From: Paenibacillus profundus
GTDB lineage: Bacteria; Bacillota; Bacilli; Paenibacillales; Paenibacillaceae
Direction: 5' to 3'
Length of the DNA stretch: 64,000 nucleotides
Assembly (NCBI RefSeq): GCF_021369635.1
Contig: NZ_JAJNBZ010000003.1
Location: 124,168-188,167 of the forward strand
The position numbers and the translations under genes are program-made. Positions within the stretch are counted from its first letter, which is position 1. The number at the start of each line of letters is the position of its first letter. This document shows positions 16,300-25,284 of this stretch, in pieces. Below the pieces are notes generated by a model, which searched no databases, was not told the DNA's origin, and saw only the letters and a list, made by a program, of their open reading frames with translations.

Positions 16300-17988
16300 T
16301 TATTTTTTAATAGCGTTGCTGTAAATCTCTAAATATTTCGGCAGCTGCAAGCCGTCGAAGCCTTTCACATACGCATCCCAATCCTTATCCAAACTTTTGC
16401 TGCCGGTAATGAACTGAGCCATGTTGGACTCGACATAGTCACTAATGGACGTCTGCAGTTGAGCTACTAAAGAAGCGTCCTCGGCTGCGATAAATACGTC
16501 TGCTGGGAAAGCCATTTCCGGCTTCGCGAACGGTTCATATTTCTTCGACTCGTTGCGCAGGCGAAGGCCATAGCCGTCTTCCGCGAACATATCATCCGGC
16601 ACCGCAAAGGAATCGCGTAATTCATTCGTCATTTTCATAATGCCAAGCTCCTGCCAAGTTCCGTTCTGGACTTGCGATACGCCTGGCTTCGGCGTTTGCT
16701 TGAAGCGTGCAGGTTGACCGTCAGCCGTCTTCTCGCCTTCCTTCGCTTTGTGCCAGCCATCGCCTTCCTTACCCATGCTCGTATACACCGTTGCTTCTTC
16801 GGTGTACAGATAATCTGCAAAGCGAATCGCCGCAATCTGCTGCTCTGGTGTCGCTTTGTTCGTAATCGCGAACTGTCCGTTGCCAGCGCCGACGAAGTAT
16901 CCGGTCAGCTGCACGCCATTCGGTCCTTTCAACGGCGGAACCGTTACATATTCTTTATGGCGAGGCGTCAATTCGTTCGGATTGTATATATAGCTGATAA
17001 GCGCCGTGGACACGGCTCCCATCACATTGTCAGGCTTGTTGCCGATTTGCTTGACGGCATCTGCGTTCTGGGTGAAGGAAGCTTTATCGATAAGCCCTTC
17101 AGCATACAGTTTATTGATAAAGCGCAGTCCTTCGCGCCATGCTTCTTGATTCGGCGAAAACTTAATGTCACCGTTATCCATATACATATACGTATTGGCA
17201 TCATTATAAATGAAAGCGTTCATCAAATAGGCATCCAAACCGCCGCCCCACATGTCCTTTTTCCCTGCCGTAGTTAGCGGAACCTCATCTGCTTTGCCAT
17301 TTCCGTTCGGGTCCTTCTCTTTAAACGCTTTCAGCATTTGATAGAACTCTTCCGTCGTCTCCGGCATTTTCAATCCAAGCTTATCAAGCCAGCTCTGGTT
17401 CACCCACATTTTCGAGGCATAGGTGCAGTGATAGCATTCGTTCACTTTCGGGATCGTGTAAATGTTGCCGTCTGGCGTCGTCATCGCATCCTTCAAGTAC
17501 GGAATTTCAGTCATGGCCTGCTTGATGTTCGGAGCATATTTATCAATTAAATCATTCAACGGAACAAATACGCCCTGCTGTCCGTACTTCATCTGGTCTG
17601 CCTTGGAGAAGTTGCCGGCGAGAATGACTTCCGGATAGTCTCCGCTTGCCATCATCAATTGCTTCTTCTCTTCAATGGCACCCTCTGGCACAACGTCCCA
17701 TTTAATTTTAATGTTTGTTTTCTCTTCAACAAATTTTGTGAATTCGTTCGTCTCTAAATTTTCTATCGCTGCCGATTGCGGCGCGAACATCTTAAGTGCC
17801 ATCTGCTCTTTTGCAATCGGATATTCTCCTACCGGATTGAATAGTTCACCGGCATTCGCCACTTCGTTCGCGGCGGCATTTCCCTTTCCTTCTTCTTTGC
17901 CAGAGCCGCCCGAACCGCTGGAGCAAGCCGCCAAAAGCAGTGAGGCGCACAGCAATACCGCAAGCATCGTCGTCCATTTCAATTTCAT
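16300..17988 (-). CDS. Extracellular sugar-binding lipoprotein (LplA/YtcQ type)
   Basis: Solute-binding protein of an oligosaccharide ABC importer, 562 aa. The signal peptide ends in a lipobox (LLAAC) with Cys near residue 22, followed by a Gly/Ser/Glu-rich linker. The length and patterns such as TNIKIKWDVVPEGAIEEKKQLMMASGDYPEVI place it in the large LplA-like group common in Paenibacillus. It follows its two permease genes, an order usual for lplBC-type loci. AGGGAGGG lies upstream of the ATG. With the fucosidase gene next to it, a fucosylated glycan ligand is plausible. Confidence 0.93.
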   Translation of the reverse strand: MKLKWTTMLAVLLCASLLLAACSSGSGGSGKEEGKGNAAANEVANAGELFNPVGEYPIAKEQMALKMFAPQSAAIENLETNEFTKFVEEKTNIKIKWDVVPEGAIEEKKQLMMASGDYPEVILAGNFSKADQMKYGQQGVFVPLNDLIDKYAPNIKQAMTEIPYLKDAMTTPDGNIYTIPKVNECYHCTYASKMWVNQSWLDKLGLKMPETTEEFYQMLKAFKEKDPNGNGKADEVPLTTAGKKDMWGGGLDAYLMNAFIYNDANTYMYMDNGDIKFSPNQEAWREGLRFINKLYAEGLIDKASFTQNADAVKQIGNKPDNVMGAVSTALISYIYNPNELTPRHKEYVTVPPLKGPNGVQLTGYFVGAGNGQFAITNKATPEQQIAAIRFADYLYTEEATVYTSMGKEGDGWHKAKEGEKTADGQPARFKQTPKPGVSQVQNGTWQELGIMKMTNELRDSFAVPDDMFAEDGYGLRLRNESKKYEPFAKPEMAFPADVFIAAEDASLVAQLQTSISDYVESNMAQFITGSKSLDKDWDAYVKGFDGLQLPKYLEIYSNAIKK

Positions 17989-18041
17989 CTTACAAGACCC
18001 TCCCTTTTATATTCTCGAATTGAGTTGTAATCTGGCAGAGA

Positions 18042-18938
18042 TTAACCTTTTAATGAACCGATAAGGACTCCTTTTACAAAGTGCTTTTGCACGAAAGGAT
18101 AAATCATCAGCACCGGAGCGCTCGCCACCACGATAAGCGAATATTTCAGCAGCTCTGACATGCCTTGCAGCTGCAGCATATCATCCACGTTCGCCATCAT
18201 CGTCGGATCGACCGTGTTCAGGATAAGAATATTCCGCAGCACGATTTGCAGCGGGAACATATCCGGCGATTTCAAATAAATGAGAGCGCCAAAATAAGAG
18301 TTCCAGTGGCCAACGGCGTACATTAGCGTCATGACAGCGATAATTGGTTTCGATAGCGGCAGCACGACACTTGTAATAAAGCGGACGTCGCTGCAGCCGT
18401 CAATCTCCGATGCCTCAGCCAATTCTTCCGGAATACTCGTCTGAAAGAACGTACGGGCGATAATGACCTGGAAGACAGCCAATGCGCCTGGAATAATCAT
18501 GGCCCAGCGGGTATCGATCATTCCTAACGACTTCACAACCATATAGTTCGGAATAAGACCGCCATCGAACAGCATCGTGAAGACGAGCAGCATCATGATG
18601 ATGTGACGTCCGTAGAACGTGCGACGAGATAACGGATACGCGATGAGTACGGTCATGACGACGTTCACGAACGTGCCAGCCACGGCGTAGAAGAGCGAGT
18701 TGCCGTAACCGGTCAAAATATTCGGATTCGCAAAAACTGCTTTATATCCGGCCAGTGTAAAATCAACCGGGAACAACCATACGCGACCCGAGTTGACAGC
18801 CTGCGGCGAACTGAACGAAGCGCTCAAAATATGCAGCAGCGGGAATAAAACGATGACCAGCGCGCCGCTTAATACGACGTACACAAAGATGAGAAACAGG
18901 CGGTCAGGAAGCGACTCGCGAATAGCGGGTTTATTCAT
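18042..18938 (-). CDS. ABC transporter permease (LplC/YtcP type)
   Basis: 298 aa, six predicted membrane helices, with the EAA loop ELAEASEIDGCSDVRFITSVVLPLS near residues 172-196, here with Cys in the usual Gly/Ala region. The ATG at 18938 has AAAGGGGG upstream and starts 14 bases after the preceding permease stop. The earlier in-frame start would overlap that gene. The C-terminus KHFVKGVLIGSLKG is typical of LplC proteins. It forms a heterodimer with the LplB-type subunit. The ATPase is not encoded here. Confidence 0.93.
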   Translation of the reverse strand: MNKPAIRESLPDRLFLIFVYVVLSGALVIVLFPLLHILSASFSSPQAVNSGRVWLFPVDFTLAGYKAVFANPNILTGYGNSLFYAVAGTFVNVVMTVLIAYPLSRRTFYGRHIIMMLLVFTMLFDGGLIPNYMVVKSLGMIDTRWAMIIPGALAVFQVIIARTFFQTSIPEELAEASEIDGCSDVRFITSVVLPLSKPIIAVMTLMYAVGHWNSYFGALIYLKSPDMFPLQIVLRNILILNTVDPTMMANVDDMLQLQGMSELLKYSLIVVASAPVLMIYPFVQKHFVKGVLIGSLKG

Positions 18939-18952
18939 GGATGCTGCCCCCT

Positions 18953-19918
18953 TTACCACAGACTCGACTCTGACAGCTTGCGCGCAATCGCATTGACCGT
19001 CACGATGAGTACGAGATTAATGATGGAATTAAATAGTCCGATTGCTGTTGAGAAGCTAAAATTCGCATTTAACAAGCCGACCTTGTATACGTAAGTTGAA
19101 ATAATCTCGGAAGACTCTAAATTGAGCGGGTTTTGCATGAGGTACATTTTTTCGAAGCCGAGACTCATCATGCTGCCCACGTTCAAGATGAGCAAAATGA
19201 CCATGACGGGGAATATGCTCGGCAAATCGATATTCCAAATCTTCTGGAAGCGCGTCGCGCCGTCTACCTTGGCAGCTTCGTACAAATCCGGATTGACTCC
19301 AGATAAAGCCGCGATGTATATGATTGCGCCGTAACCGGTAAATTGCCATACGTCAGACCAGACATAAATCGATTTGAACAACTCCGGCCTTCCCATGAAA
19401 TCGATGCCTTCGAACCCGAACAGGCGCAAAATGTTATTAAGCATGCCGACGTTCGGAGACAGGGCAACGATGATGATGGATACCATAATAACGGTAGAAA
19501 TGAAATAAGGGGCATAGGTAACCATTTGCACGGTCTTCTTAAAGAAACCGTTCTTAATCTCATTCAAAAACAGTGCCAATAGGATGGGGGCAGGAAATCC
19601 GACTAACAATCCGTACAGACTGACCACGATGGTATTACGGATGTAATTCCAGAAGTAGGGCGAGTTCAAAAACTGCTCGAAATATTTAAACCCTACCCAC
19701 GGACTCTCCCAGATCCCTTTTACGACGTTATACTCTTTAAAGGCGATAAGCACTCCGCCCATCGGAACGTACTTGAAAATGATAATGTAAGCGATTGGCA
19801 GAAAAACGAGCAAATATAGTTGCCAATGCTTCTTCATTTTCTTACCGGCACCGTCGGCAAACGCGAAGCGCGATGTCGTCAGGCGGCGGGAGGCAGTTCC
19901 GGGCGTGACGTTTGCCAT
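18953..19918 (-). CDS. ABC transporter permease (LplB/YtcP-partner type)
   Basis: 321 aa. A basic N-terminal tail precedes six predicted helices. YLLVFLPIAYIIIFKYVPMGG with FKEYNVVKGIWESPWVGFKYFEQF is the LplB signature. The EAA loop is LYEAAKVDGATRFQKIWNIDLPS. AAGGAGG lies 10 bases before the ATG. First gene of the transporter operon (permease, permease, binding protein, fucosidase). A cre-like/LacI-operator-like sequence TGTAATCGGTTGCA lies 22 bases upstream of the start, two mismatches from the cre consensus. Confidence 0.94.
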   Translation of the reverse strand: MANVTPGTASRRLTTSRFAFADGAGKKMKKHWQLYLLVFLPIAYIIIFKYVPMGGVLIAFKEYNVVKGIWESPWVGFKYFEQFLNSPYFWNYIRNTIVVSLYGLLVGFPAPILLALFLNEIKNGFFKKTVQMVTYAPYFISTVIMVSIIIVALSPNVGMLNNILRLFGFEGIDFMGRPELFKSIYVWSDVWQFTGYGAIIYIAALSGVNPDLYEAAKVDGATRFQKIWNIDLPSIFPVMVILLILNVGSMMSLGFEKMYLMQNPLNLESSEIISTYVYKVGLLNANFSFSTAIGLFNSIINLVLIVTVNAIARKLSESSLW

Positions 19919-20182
19919 AGTTCATTCCTCCTTCATCCCTTTTGCAACCGATTACAAAAGAGGATTCATTATTGAGCCAGTTCATATTTGCGGCGTCGAT
20001 AGTATCGAGCCTCCCGGGTTGCCTTGATTATAAAAGACGAAATGATGCCATTACAATCAACCGTTTTCTTAAGGCTTAACGGATTTCGCCACACCGTCTA
20101 ACCCGCTCCCGGCAAGGGGTTTATTGGTAACAATAGATGATTTTCGCCTGCTTGATATGTTTCGCAATCCCGCCTGATCATC
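19919..20182. other. Upstream region of the lplBC-like operon
   Basis: No gene. On the minus strand TGTAATCGGTTGCA (19955-19942) is a 14-base imperfect palindrome resembling cre or a LacI-family operator, placed between any promoter and the ribosome binding site. No confident -10/-35 pair was found. Confidence 0.45.
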
Positions 20183-20250
20183 ACAAAAAAAGCGCCGTTG
20201 CTACCAACACCGGGCTCGATCAGAAACCCGATGCCGATATTCGGCGCTTT
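20183..20250 (-). terminator. Rho-independent terminator of the AraC-type regulator gene
   Basis: On the minus strand GAAAGCGCCG pairs with CGGCGCTTT around an inner CGGG/CCCG hairpin, then TTTTGTG. It begins 24 bases after the stop. Confidence 0.75.
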
Positions 20251-20273
20251 CAATTATTTGTCGCGTGTCAAGG

Positions 20274-22499
20274 CTATAGCCTGCGCCGAGATGACGTGCG
20301 GTATTCTCCCGGAGCAACCCCTTCCACTTTCTTAAATACGCGGCTGAAGGATACTGCTCCGCCATAGCCTACCCGCTCAGCTATCGTTTGAATGGAGGCA
20401 TCACTGTCCCGAAGCATCCGCTTCGCATGCTCTAAGCGGATGTGGATGAGGAAATCAATGAATTTCTCGCCAGTCACATCCTTGAACGATTTGCTTAACG
20501 TTTTTGGCGGCACTTGGAACCGTTCACTTAAATGGTCCAGCGACAACTGAGGATGCGCATAGTTCGCTTCGATGTACGCCTGGATCTGACGTATCAACGC
20601 GACGGAATGCTCCGCATCTGCAGCAGCAAGCCGTTGCCCCGCCTGCTTCAGCAGCTCGGACAGCATCTGTTCAAGCTCCTTCAGCGTTTCGCATTCGTCA
20701 ATCTGCTCCATCCAACTCGTTGCATCTGGAAGAGAATCACTCGCTCGCGCCATCAGCTTCATCCGCTTGTTCATTTCCGAGTCTAGCTGTGTGCAAGCCT
20801 GTACGACCTCTTGACGGGTATACCTTGCCGCTTGCAGCATTTGAATCCATTCCAGCAGACGTTCGTGCCACTCTCCCTTTCCTTGCGCAACGCTATGCAC
20901 GAGCGCTCGGGTAAGCGGCGTCACATCAACACCCACTGTCTGATGCTCCTTCTCTATGAGCACCCGATTGATCCCGCAGGTCATCTTGCGGCTTAACGAT
21001 CGCAGCGCCTGAGCGAACGCTTGCGGAATGTTATGGATAGAAGCGGCAACATCACTGACGCTTGCCGTAGATGTCCATTTCAAATAATTTTCAATCCAAG
21101 GCAGCATCTGTTCCATCACATCCGCAACTTTGCGGGCAGCATGCTGAGGCTCCGTCTGATCGGACGCAGGCTGCCAAAGCATGACGAGCCGTTCCCCCGT
21201 CAACCAATCGGCCCACACCTTCCACTCATACTCTGCGGCTATTTCATGAAAGGCCGATTTCATAGCATATTGAAGCAAGAAGCGATCCCGCCGGGAATAC
21301 GCTTTCGTGAACGAAAGATACCGATCGATTTCGACCACGACGATGACGCACCAACGCTCTGAATCCAACGGAACATCCAATTTATTTTCCTTATTAAGCG
21401 GATGCTCTTCATAGCTGCCGTCCAACCATTGCCGAAATGCGTAATTGCGCAGAAATATGGCATCCTTCTTGCCTCGTTCCGCACTCTCATCACGCTCGGC
21501 AAACATTCGATCGAGAGCGGATTCGATGACGGCAAATTCATCCCAGCGCGATTGGTCCGATTGCAGGGAGGACGTTGTCTCGGCAATGGTATTGACCCGC
21601 TGTACCAGATTCGCGACTGGCTTGTAATGGCGGTGGGTGATGTACACAATCCAACCCATCGCGGCGAGGAGCAGCATCATGCCGCCAATCATCCATACAT
21701 TGAACCATTCCTCAATACGGAATAAAGCTTTCCCCTTCTGAAACCCGCTCTCAAAAATCCACCCCGTATAAGGCGACATATAGTCCGATACAACCGTGTA
21801 AGAAGGTGAAACGCTAGGGTTATCGGTATCATCATCCAGTAAATTCACACCTAATCGATCGCGGATGCTGACGGCATTCAAATCGGAGGCATACCACTCT
21901 TGAACTAAGGATTGAATGGAGGCTGTGGCGACGTTCACGACGATCATTCCGTCTCCTCCGCCGGTTAAAGGCACGTGGCGCACGAGCGACACGACAGACT
22001 TTCCATCTTGAAAGTCATATTCTTTAAAGGGGCGCGCACCGACCCAAGCATATTCATTGCTGCGGATATGGCGGTGTGCATCGATGAAGTCTTTGTCCAT
22101 ATATTCGCGGATGGGGAAGGCGCTGCTGCTGCTAAGCACCGTTTCATCTTGAAACCGGACGAGATACACGGTATCGATAAGCAGATTTCTGGCGCTGATC
22201 CGTTTCATGAGCTTCTTGATGCGCATATGTAAAGCGACATCATTGTTTTTCTTACCGTGAAAATATTGTTCCAGCTCTGGCGCATTCAACACTTCGGAGA
22301 CGACCATTTGGTCAATATCTTTCAAAGAAGCGTCCGTGGCCCGAAGAGCTTGAAGGAGGAGCGATGAATTCGACTGAATTGCATCTTTGCGGCTTTGTTC
22401 GCTTAACGTCTGAAAGAACACAAAGAATAGGAAGCTGACTACAATAATAAATACAGGCATATACGACAGCAATAAGCGGTAAAACCATCGCTTGGCCAT
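20274..22499 (-). CDS. Membrane-bound AraC-family sensor regulator (YesS type)
   Basis: One-component signal transducer, 741 aa. A membrane helix near residues 7-30 and another near 255-278 bracket an extracellular sensor of about 220 residues. A HAMP-like linker and a long middle domain follow, then a C-terminal AraC DNA-binding domain (about 640-738) with two helix-turn-helix units (LSLDHLSERFQVPPKTLSKSF and IQTIAERVGYGGAVSFSRVFKK). Such proteins activate adjacent lpl-type transporter operons on sensing extracellular sugar (family knowledge). The ATG at 22499 follows GAAGGAGG, and longer frames run through a cre site. It is upstream of the permease/fucosidase operon on the same strand. Confidence 0.92.
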   Translation of the reverse strand: MAKRWFYRLLLSYMPVFIIVVSFLFFVFFQTLSEQSRKDAIQSNSSLLLQALRATDASLKDIDQMVVSEVLNAPELEQYFHGKKNNDVALHMRIKKLMKRISARNLLIDTVYLVRFQDETVLSSSSAFPIREYMDKDFIDAHRHIRSNEYAWVGARPFKEYDFQDGKSVVSLVRHVPLTGGGDGMIVVNVATASIQSLVQEWYASDLNAVSIRDRLGVNLLDDDTDNPSVSPSYTVVSDYMSPYTGWIFESGFQKGKALFRIEEWFNVWMIGGMMLLLAAMGWIVYITHRHYKPVANLVQRVNTIAETTSSLQSDQSRWDEFAVIESALDRMFAERDESAERGKKDAIFLRNYAFRQWLDGSYEEHPLNKENKLDVPLDSERWCVIVVVEIDRYLSFTKAYSRRDRFLLQYAMKSAFHEIAAEYEWKVWADWLTGERLVMLWQPASDQTEPQHAARKVADVMEQMLPWIENYLKWTSTASVSDVAASIHNIPQAFAQALRSLSRKMTCGINRVLIEKEHQTVGVDVTPLTRALVHSVAQGKGEWHERLLEWIQMLQAARYTRQEVVQACTQLDSEMNKRMKLMARASDSLPDATSWMEQIDECETLKELEQMLSELLKQAGQRLAAADAEHSVALIRQIQAYIEANYAHPQLSLDHLSERFQVPPKTLSKSFKDVTGEKFIDFLIHIRLEHAKRMLRDSDASIQTIAERVGYGGAVSFSRVFKKVEGVAPGEYRTSSRRRL

Positions 22500-22566
22500 A
22501 ACGTAACGTTCCTCCTTCGAATTCCACAGCAAGGATTGAAAGAGAGGGATGTTCGCCCCCTTATGA

Positions 22567-22580
22567 AGTAAACGCTTACA
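22567..22580 (-). promoter_or_regulatory. cre (CcpA-binding) site upstream of the AraC-type regulator
   Basis: The minus strand reads TGTAAGCGTTTACT, a perfect fit to TGWAAGCGYTWNCW, 68 bases before the regulator's start codon. It predicts carbon catabolite repression of the regulator and thereby of the fucosidase/transporter genes. Confidence 0.75.
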
Positions 22581-22629
22581 TATGTGATAAACAAAAAAAT
22601 CCCTCACGGGACTTTATGTGTTCCATAAA

Positions 22630-22718
22630 TGGCGGAGAGAGAGGGATTCGAACCCTCGCGGCTGTTACACCCTAACGCTTTAGCAAAGCGCCCCCTTCGG
22701 CCTCTTGGGTACCTCTCC
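22630..22718 (-). tRNA. tRNA-Ser (GCT)
   Basis: 89-nt class II tRNA with encoded CCA. Acceptor GGAGAGG / CTCTCTC-type pairing, anticodon stem CGCTT/AAGCG with loop TGCTA giving GCT, long variable arm, T-loop GGTTCGAATCC. It is downstream of tRNA-Asn in the same unit. Confidence 0.95.
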
Positions 22719-22724
22719 AAAAAG

Positions 22725-22800
22725 TGGCTCCCCGAACAGGACTCGAACCTGTGACAACTCGGTTAACAGCCGAGTGCTCTACCAACTGAGCTATCAGGGA
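22725..22800 (-). tRNA. tRNA-Asn (GTT)
   Basis: 76 nt with encoded CCA. Acceptor TCCCTGA / TCGGGGA, anticodon arm CTCGG-CTGTTAA-CCGAG giving GTT, T-loop GGTTCGAGTCC. Confidence 0.95.
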
Positions 22801-22812
22801 AAGACAATTATT

Positions 22813-22841
22813 AATATATCATGAATACTTAATGGTGTCAA
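22813..22841 (-). promoter_or_regulatory. Promoter of tRNA-Asn/tRNA-Ser
   Basis: The minus strand has consensus TTGACA (22841-22836), a 17-base spacer and TATATT (22818-22813), 13 bases before tRNA-Asn. Confidence 0.8.
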
Positions 22842-22895
22842 GTGTCGGGAATGAAATTCCCTATTCCCTCATTCTTTCCCGTACTGTATTCTGGT

Positions 22896-23717
22896 TCAGC
22901 TATGCTGCTGCTCAAACCATTGGGATAGCGTAACGATAAGCGCTCCCATCCGTTCTTCCTCTGGAACAAGAATTCGCTCCACACCTTCGTCTGCGATGGC
23001 GGCAGCCGTTACTTTGCCGACGGCAGCCATTAAGGTCCGCTCCTTAAAGACTTCAAGCAGTTGCCCGGTCAGCCCCTGTTCTCTGGCATACGCGAACAAG
23101 AACCGCGCCTGTGGAGCGCTGGTCATCGCCACGGCGTCGATCTTCCCTTCGAGCAGTTCCTCGGTGAGCTGCCGGAGCACGCTATCCTCTGGCGGGGTAT
23201 GCCGGTATGGCATCAATTCCACCGATTCAGCACCAGCCTCCTGAAGGAATTGCACCAGCGCCGGGGCGGGGTCTCCGTGCAGCTGCAAGGCAGCGCGGGT
23301 CCCTGCAAAGCGTTCAGCGCCGCCCGATCGCAATGCGCGTATTAATCCAAGCGTCGAGCCGTCATCATCGCGCACGTCCACCGCGAGCCCTAAGCGACGC
23401 AGCGCATTAACCGTCTTATAGCCCCGTGCTGCATGGCGGAGCTGAGCAAGCTTGGCAAGCAGCGCATCCCCCTTCCCTGCTGCTCGTGCGGCTTCGACGA
23501 GCTTGTCCACTCCCATTCCGGTCGTCCAGATCGCCCAATCGATCGGCTCATAAATCAGCTTGTCCACCTCGGCCTCCAAATGCTCGAACTGCTCGAACAT
23601 CGTGCCCTGTGTCGGCCGAATAAGTGACGTCCCACCTTGCTTGGAGACGATCGTCGCCATTTCTTCCGCTTTACGCGGCCCCGTTAACGCAATGACCTTG
23701 CCTTCACATTTCGACAT
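22896..23717 (-). CDS. hemD: Uroporphyrinogen-III synthase-like protein
   Basis: 273 aa, HemD superfamily: two alternating alpha/beta lobes that cyclise hydroxymethylbilane to uroporphyrinogen III in tetrapyrrole synthesis. Features are the N-terminal GKVIALTGPRKAEEM, the first-lobe IDWAIWTTGMGVDKLVEAA, and in the second lobe IDAVAMTSAPQARFLFAYA and MAAVGKVTAAAIADEGV. The gene stands apart from any hem cluster, and Paenibacillus genomes often carry such a solitary HemD-like copy, so a regulatory or alternative role is possible. GAGGAGG lies before the ATG. Confidence 0.82.
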   Translation of the reverse strand: MSKCEGKVIALTGPRKAEEMATIVSKQGGTSLIRPTQGTMFEQFEHLEAEVDKLIYEPIDWAIWTTGMGVDKLVEAARAAGKGDALLAKLAQLRHAARGYKTVNALRRLGLAVDVRDDDGSTLGLIRALRSGGAERFAGTRAALQLHGDPAPALVQFLQEAGAESVELMPYRHTPPEDSVLRQLTEELLEGKIDAVAMTSAPQARFLFAYAREQGLTGQLLEVFKERTLMAAVGKVTAAAIADEGVERILVPEEERMGALIVTLSQWFEQQHS

Positions 23718-23773
23718 GTACGTATTCCTCCTCTTCTCCGTTCCATAATGCCCCGCACGCAGGCCGCAAAGCC

Positions 23774-24292
23774 TTACGTTCTAGCCCCAGTGTCCCTTGC
23801 TCCCTTTCCCCTCGCTGTTTGCCCCTCTAGGGCAAGCAGCCGCAGCGGTCCGCGGCAGCGCCCGCATACGTATCGCTTCACATCTACCTTTCGTTTACGC
23901 AAATAGGTCTGCTGGCAATGTACGCATTCCAAGCGATAGCGGTACGGCTCGGTCCGCTTCGGCGCAGTACCCGGCAAAGCCTTGCAATAGCGCGATCCGC
24001 CTACCGTTTGCAGCAGCTCCTTGAACTCTTTATCCCGATGACGATACCCTCTTCCCTCAATATGCAGATGATAGTGGCACAGTTCATGCTTGATGATCCG
24101 CTCCACTTCCTCCGCTCCGTTCTCTGCGAGCTGCTTCGGATTGATTTCAATATCGTGGGACTTGAGCAAGTAGCGTCCTCCCGTTGACTTGAGTCTGGCG
24201 TTGTACCGGGCCCGGTGACGAAACGGTTTACCGAAGTCCCGGATCGACACCTGTTCGATCCAGACCTGCAATCGCTCGTTCGACTCCTGCAT
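23774..24292 (-). CDS. sprT: SprT-family zinc metalloprotein
   Basis: 172 aa. The SprT-like domain has the zinc-binding HELCHYHLH motif near residues 70-78, followed by a C-terminal zinc ribbon with paired cysteines (ECVHCQQTY and YVCGRCRGPL). B. subtilis has the corresponding ydcK gene next to cmpA and tex, as here. Bacterial SprT-like proteins are presumed metalloproteases of unknown target. AGTAGGGTGA precedes the ATG, and 89 bases separate it from a divergent gene. The last 15 residues are low-complexity and basic. Confidence 0.88.
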   Translation of the reverse strand: MQESNERLQVWIEQVSIRDFGKPFRHRARYNARLKSTGGRYLLKSHDIEINPKQLAENGAEEVERIIKHELCHYHLHIEGRGYRHRDKEFKELLQTVGGSRYCKALPGTAPKRTEPYRYRLECVHCQQTYLRKRKVDVKRYVCGRCRGPLRLLALEGQTARGKGARDTGART

Positions 24293-24381
24293 TGTGAATC
24301 ACCCTACTTCCTACTTGAATTTGTACTGGAAGTTCAGTACACTGTCAAGAGTAGAATTGCGGAAGAAGAGAGGGAATACGG

Positions 24382-24735
24382 ATGCCGAAGATGCGCTATG
24401 TTCTATTTCAACGTGAAGGGACATTGGAATTTGTCGAAATGCCTTCCGATTATGCCTACCAATTGAGCGCACTCAATCTGCGATTGTATAAGGAGATTGG
24501 CAAGCTCACCGCCTCAGGTGTTCCGAAGCTGCCTGCTGCGATCGCGGAATGCGATCATCTGGAATTGCTGCGGGAAGAAGATACAATAATTAGCGGATTG
24601 GATTATGTGAATCGATTGGAGCGCGCCTTCGCCTCCATTCAAGAGGATCAGTATCCGCTTATCGCTCTCTTGACGGAGATCCGGGCGCTGCAAGCGCAGA
24701 TGGAGCAATGGTACGAAGAAGAATACGAAGGTTAG
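24382..24735 (+). CDS. Conserved-looking hypothetical protein, helical
   Basis: 117 aa, acidic and largely helical, ending QAQMEQWYEEEYEG. GAGAGGGA lies upstream of the ATG. It is divergent from sprT across a short spacer holding the inverted repeat GTACTG/CAGTAC (24323-24340). Followed by a strong terminator, it is a single-gene unit. No motif points to an activity. I believe similar proteins are usual in Paenibacillus next to cmpA, but that is from memory. Confidence 0.75.
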   Translation: MPKMRYVLFQREGTLEFVEMPSDYAYQLSALNLRLYKEIGKLTASGVPKLPAAIAECDHLELLREEDTIISGLDYVNRLERAFASIQEDQYPLIALLTEIRALQAQMEQWYEEEYEG

Positions 24736-24799
24736 GCCACGTACGGACAAGCTGCCATTATAACAATGTAACAATACTTTTTCTCAGCAGACGAACAGA

Positions 24800-24828
24800 G
24801 CTGCCGCATGAAGCGGCGGCTTTTTTTC
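24800..24828 (+). terminator. Rho-independent terminator
   Basis: Stem GCTGCCGC / GCGGCGGC with a 5-base loop and seven Ts, 65 bases after the stop. Confidence 0.9.
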
Positions 24829-25000
24829 TATGCTCGGAATACATAGGCTGCATCGCTATACGAGTGCATTTAGCCGGAACACTGCCATTTGGGCGGGTCG
24901 CCCGGCTTTTTGCAAGCGGACCTGCACCAAAATCGGCATTTGCCCATAAGATAGCGTTACAACGACGAATCTCTCGTCCCCGGTTGAAGGAGGGATGCTC

Positions 25001-25120
25001 ATGCCGCAATGGTTGTGCAATCAATTGATGCGCGCCTTTCATAAAAAAGACCGCCGTCAAATCAAACTGTTGAATGAGTGTTGGTTTTTTTATCGTTCGA
25101 AGCCTCGTGTTCATTCGTAA
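25001..25120 (+). CDS. cmpA: Cortex morphogenetic protein CmpA
   Basis: 39-aa sporulation protein. The conserved pattern MPxWLxxQxxxAFxxKDxxQIKLLNxCWxFYR is present as MPQWLCNQLMRAF, then KDRRQIKLLNECWFFYR. In B. subtilis CmpA works with the ClpXP protease to clear defective SpoIVA during spore envelope assembly (established). AAGGAGG lies 7 bases before the ATG. Its place between sprT and tex matches B. subtilis. The C-terminal codons plus stop are the first unit of a 12-bp tandem repeat. Confidence 0.93.
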   Translation: MPQWLCNQLMRAFHKKDRRQIKLLNECWFFYRSKPRVHS

Positions 25121-25154
25121 ATGCATTCGTAAATGCATTCGTAAATGCATTCGT
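25113..25154 (+). repeat. 12-bp tandem repeat over the cmpA stop codon
   Basis: ATTCGTAAATGC occurs three times in a row (25113-25148) plus a half copy. The unit is a multiple of three, so the TAA stop of cmpA recurs in frame in each of the three full copies. Confidence 0.9.
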
Positions 25155-25205
25155 TACGCACGAAGAGCCCGGAAATCGGAAGTAAAGCTGCCTGACCGTC
25201 ACAAA

Positions 25206-25273
25206 TGAAAAGTCAAACCCCCGACCGTGAGCGCTACGACTCGCATAAGAGCCGCACTTCCGGACGGGGGCTA
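25206..25273 (-). terminator. Rho-independent terminator of tex
   Basis: Outer stem CCCCCGACCG / CGGACGGGGG with one mismatch and a long structured loop. On the minus strand it is followed by TTTGACTTTTC. Confidence 0.65.
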
Positions 25274-25284
25274 TGATTGGTTCG

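Noticed and set aside
24758-25150. 130-codon minus-strand frame beginning MHLRMHLRMHLRM
   Set aside because: It is the 12-bp repeat read backwards, followed by antisense cmpA and intergenic sequence.
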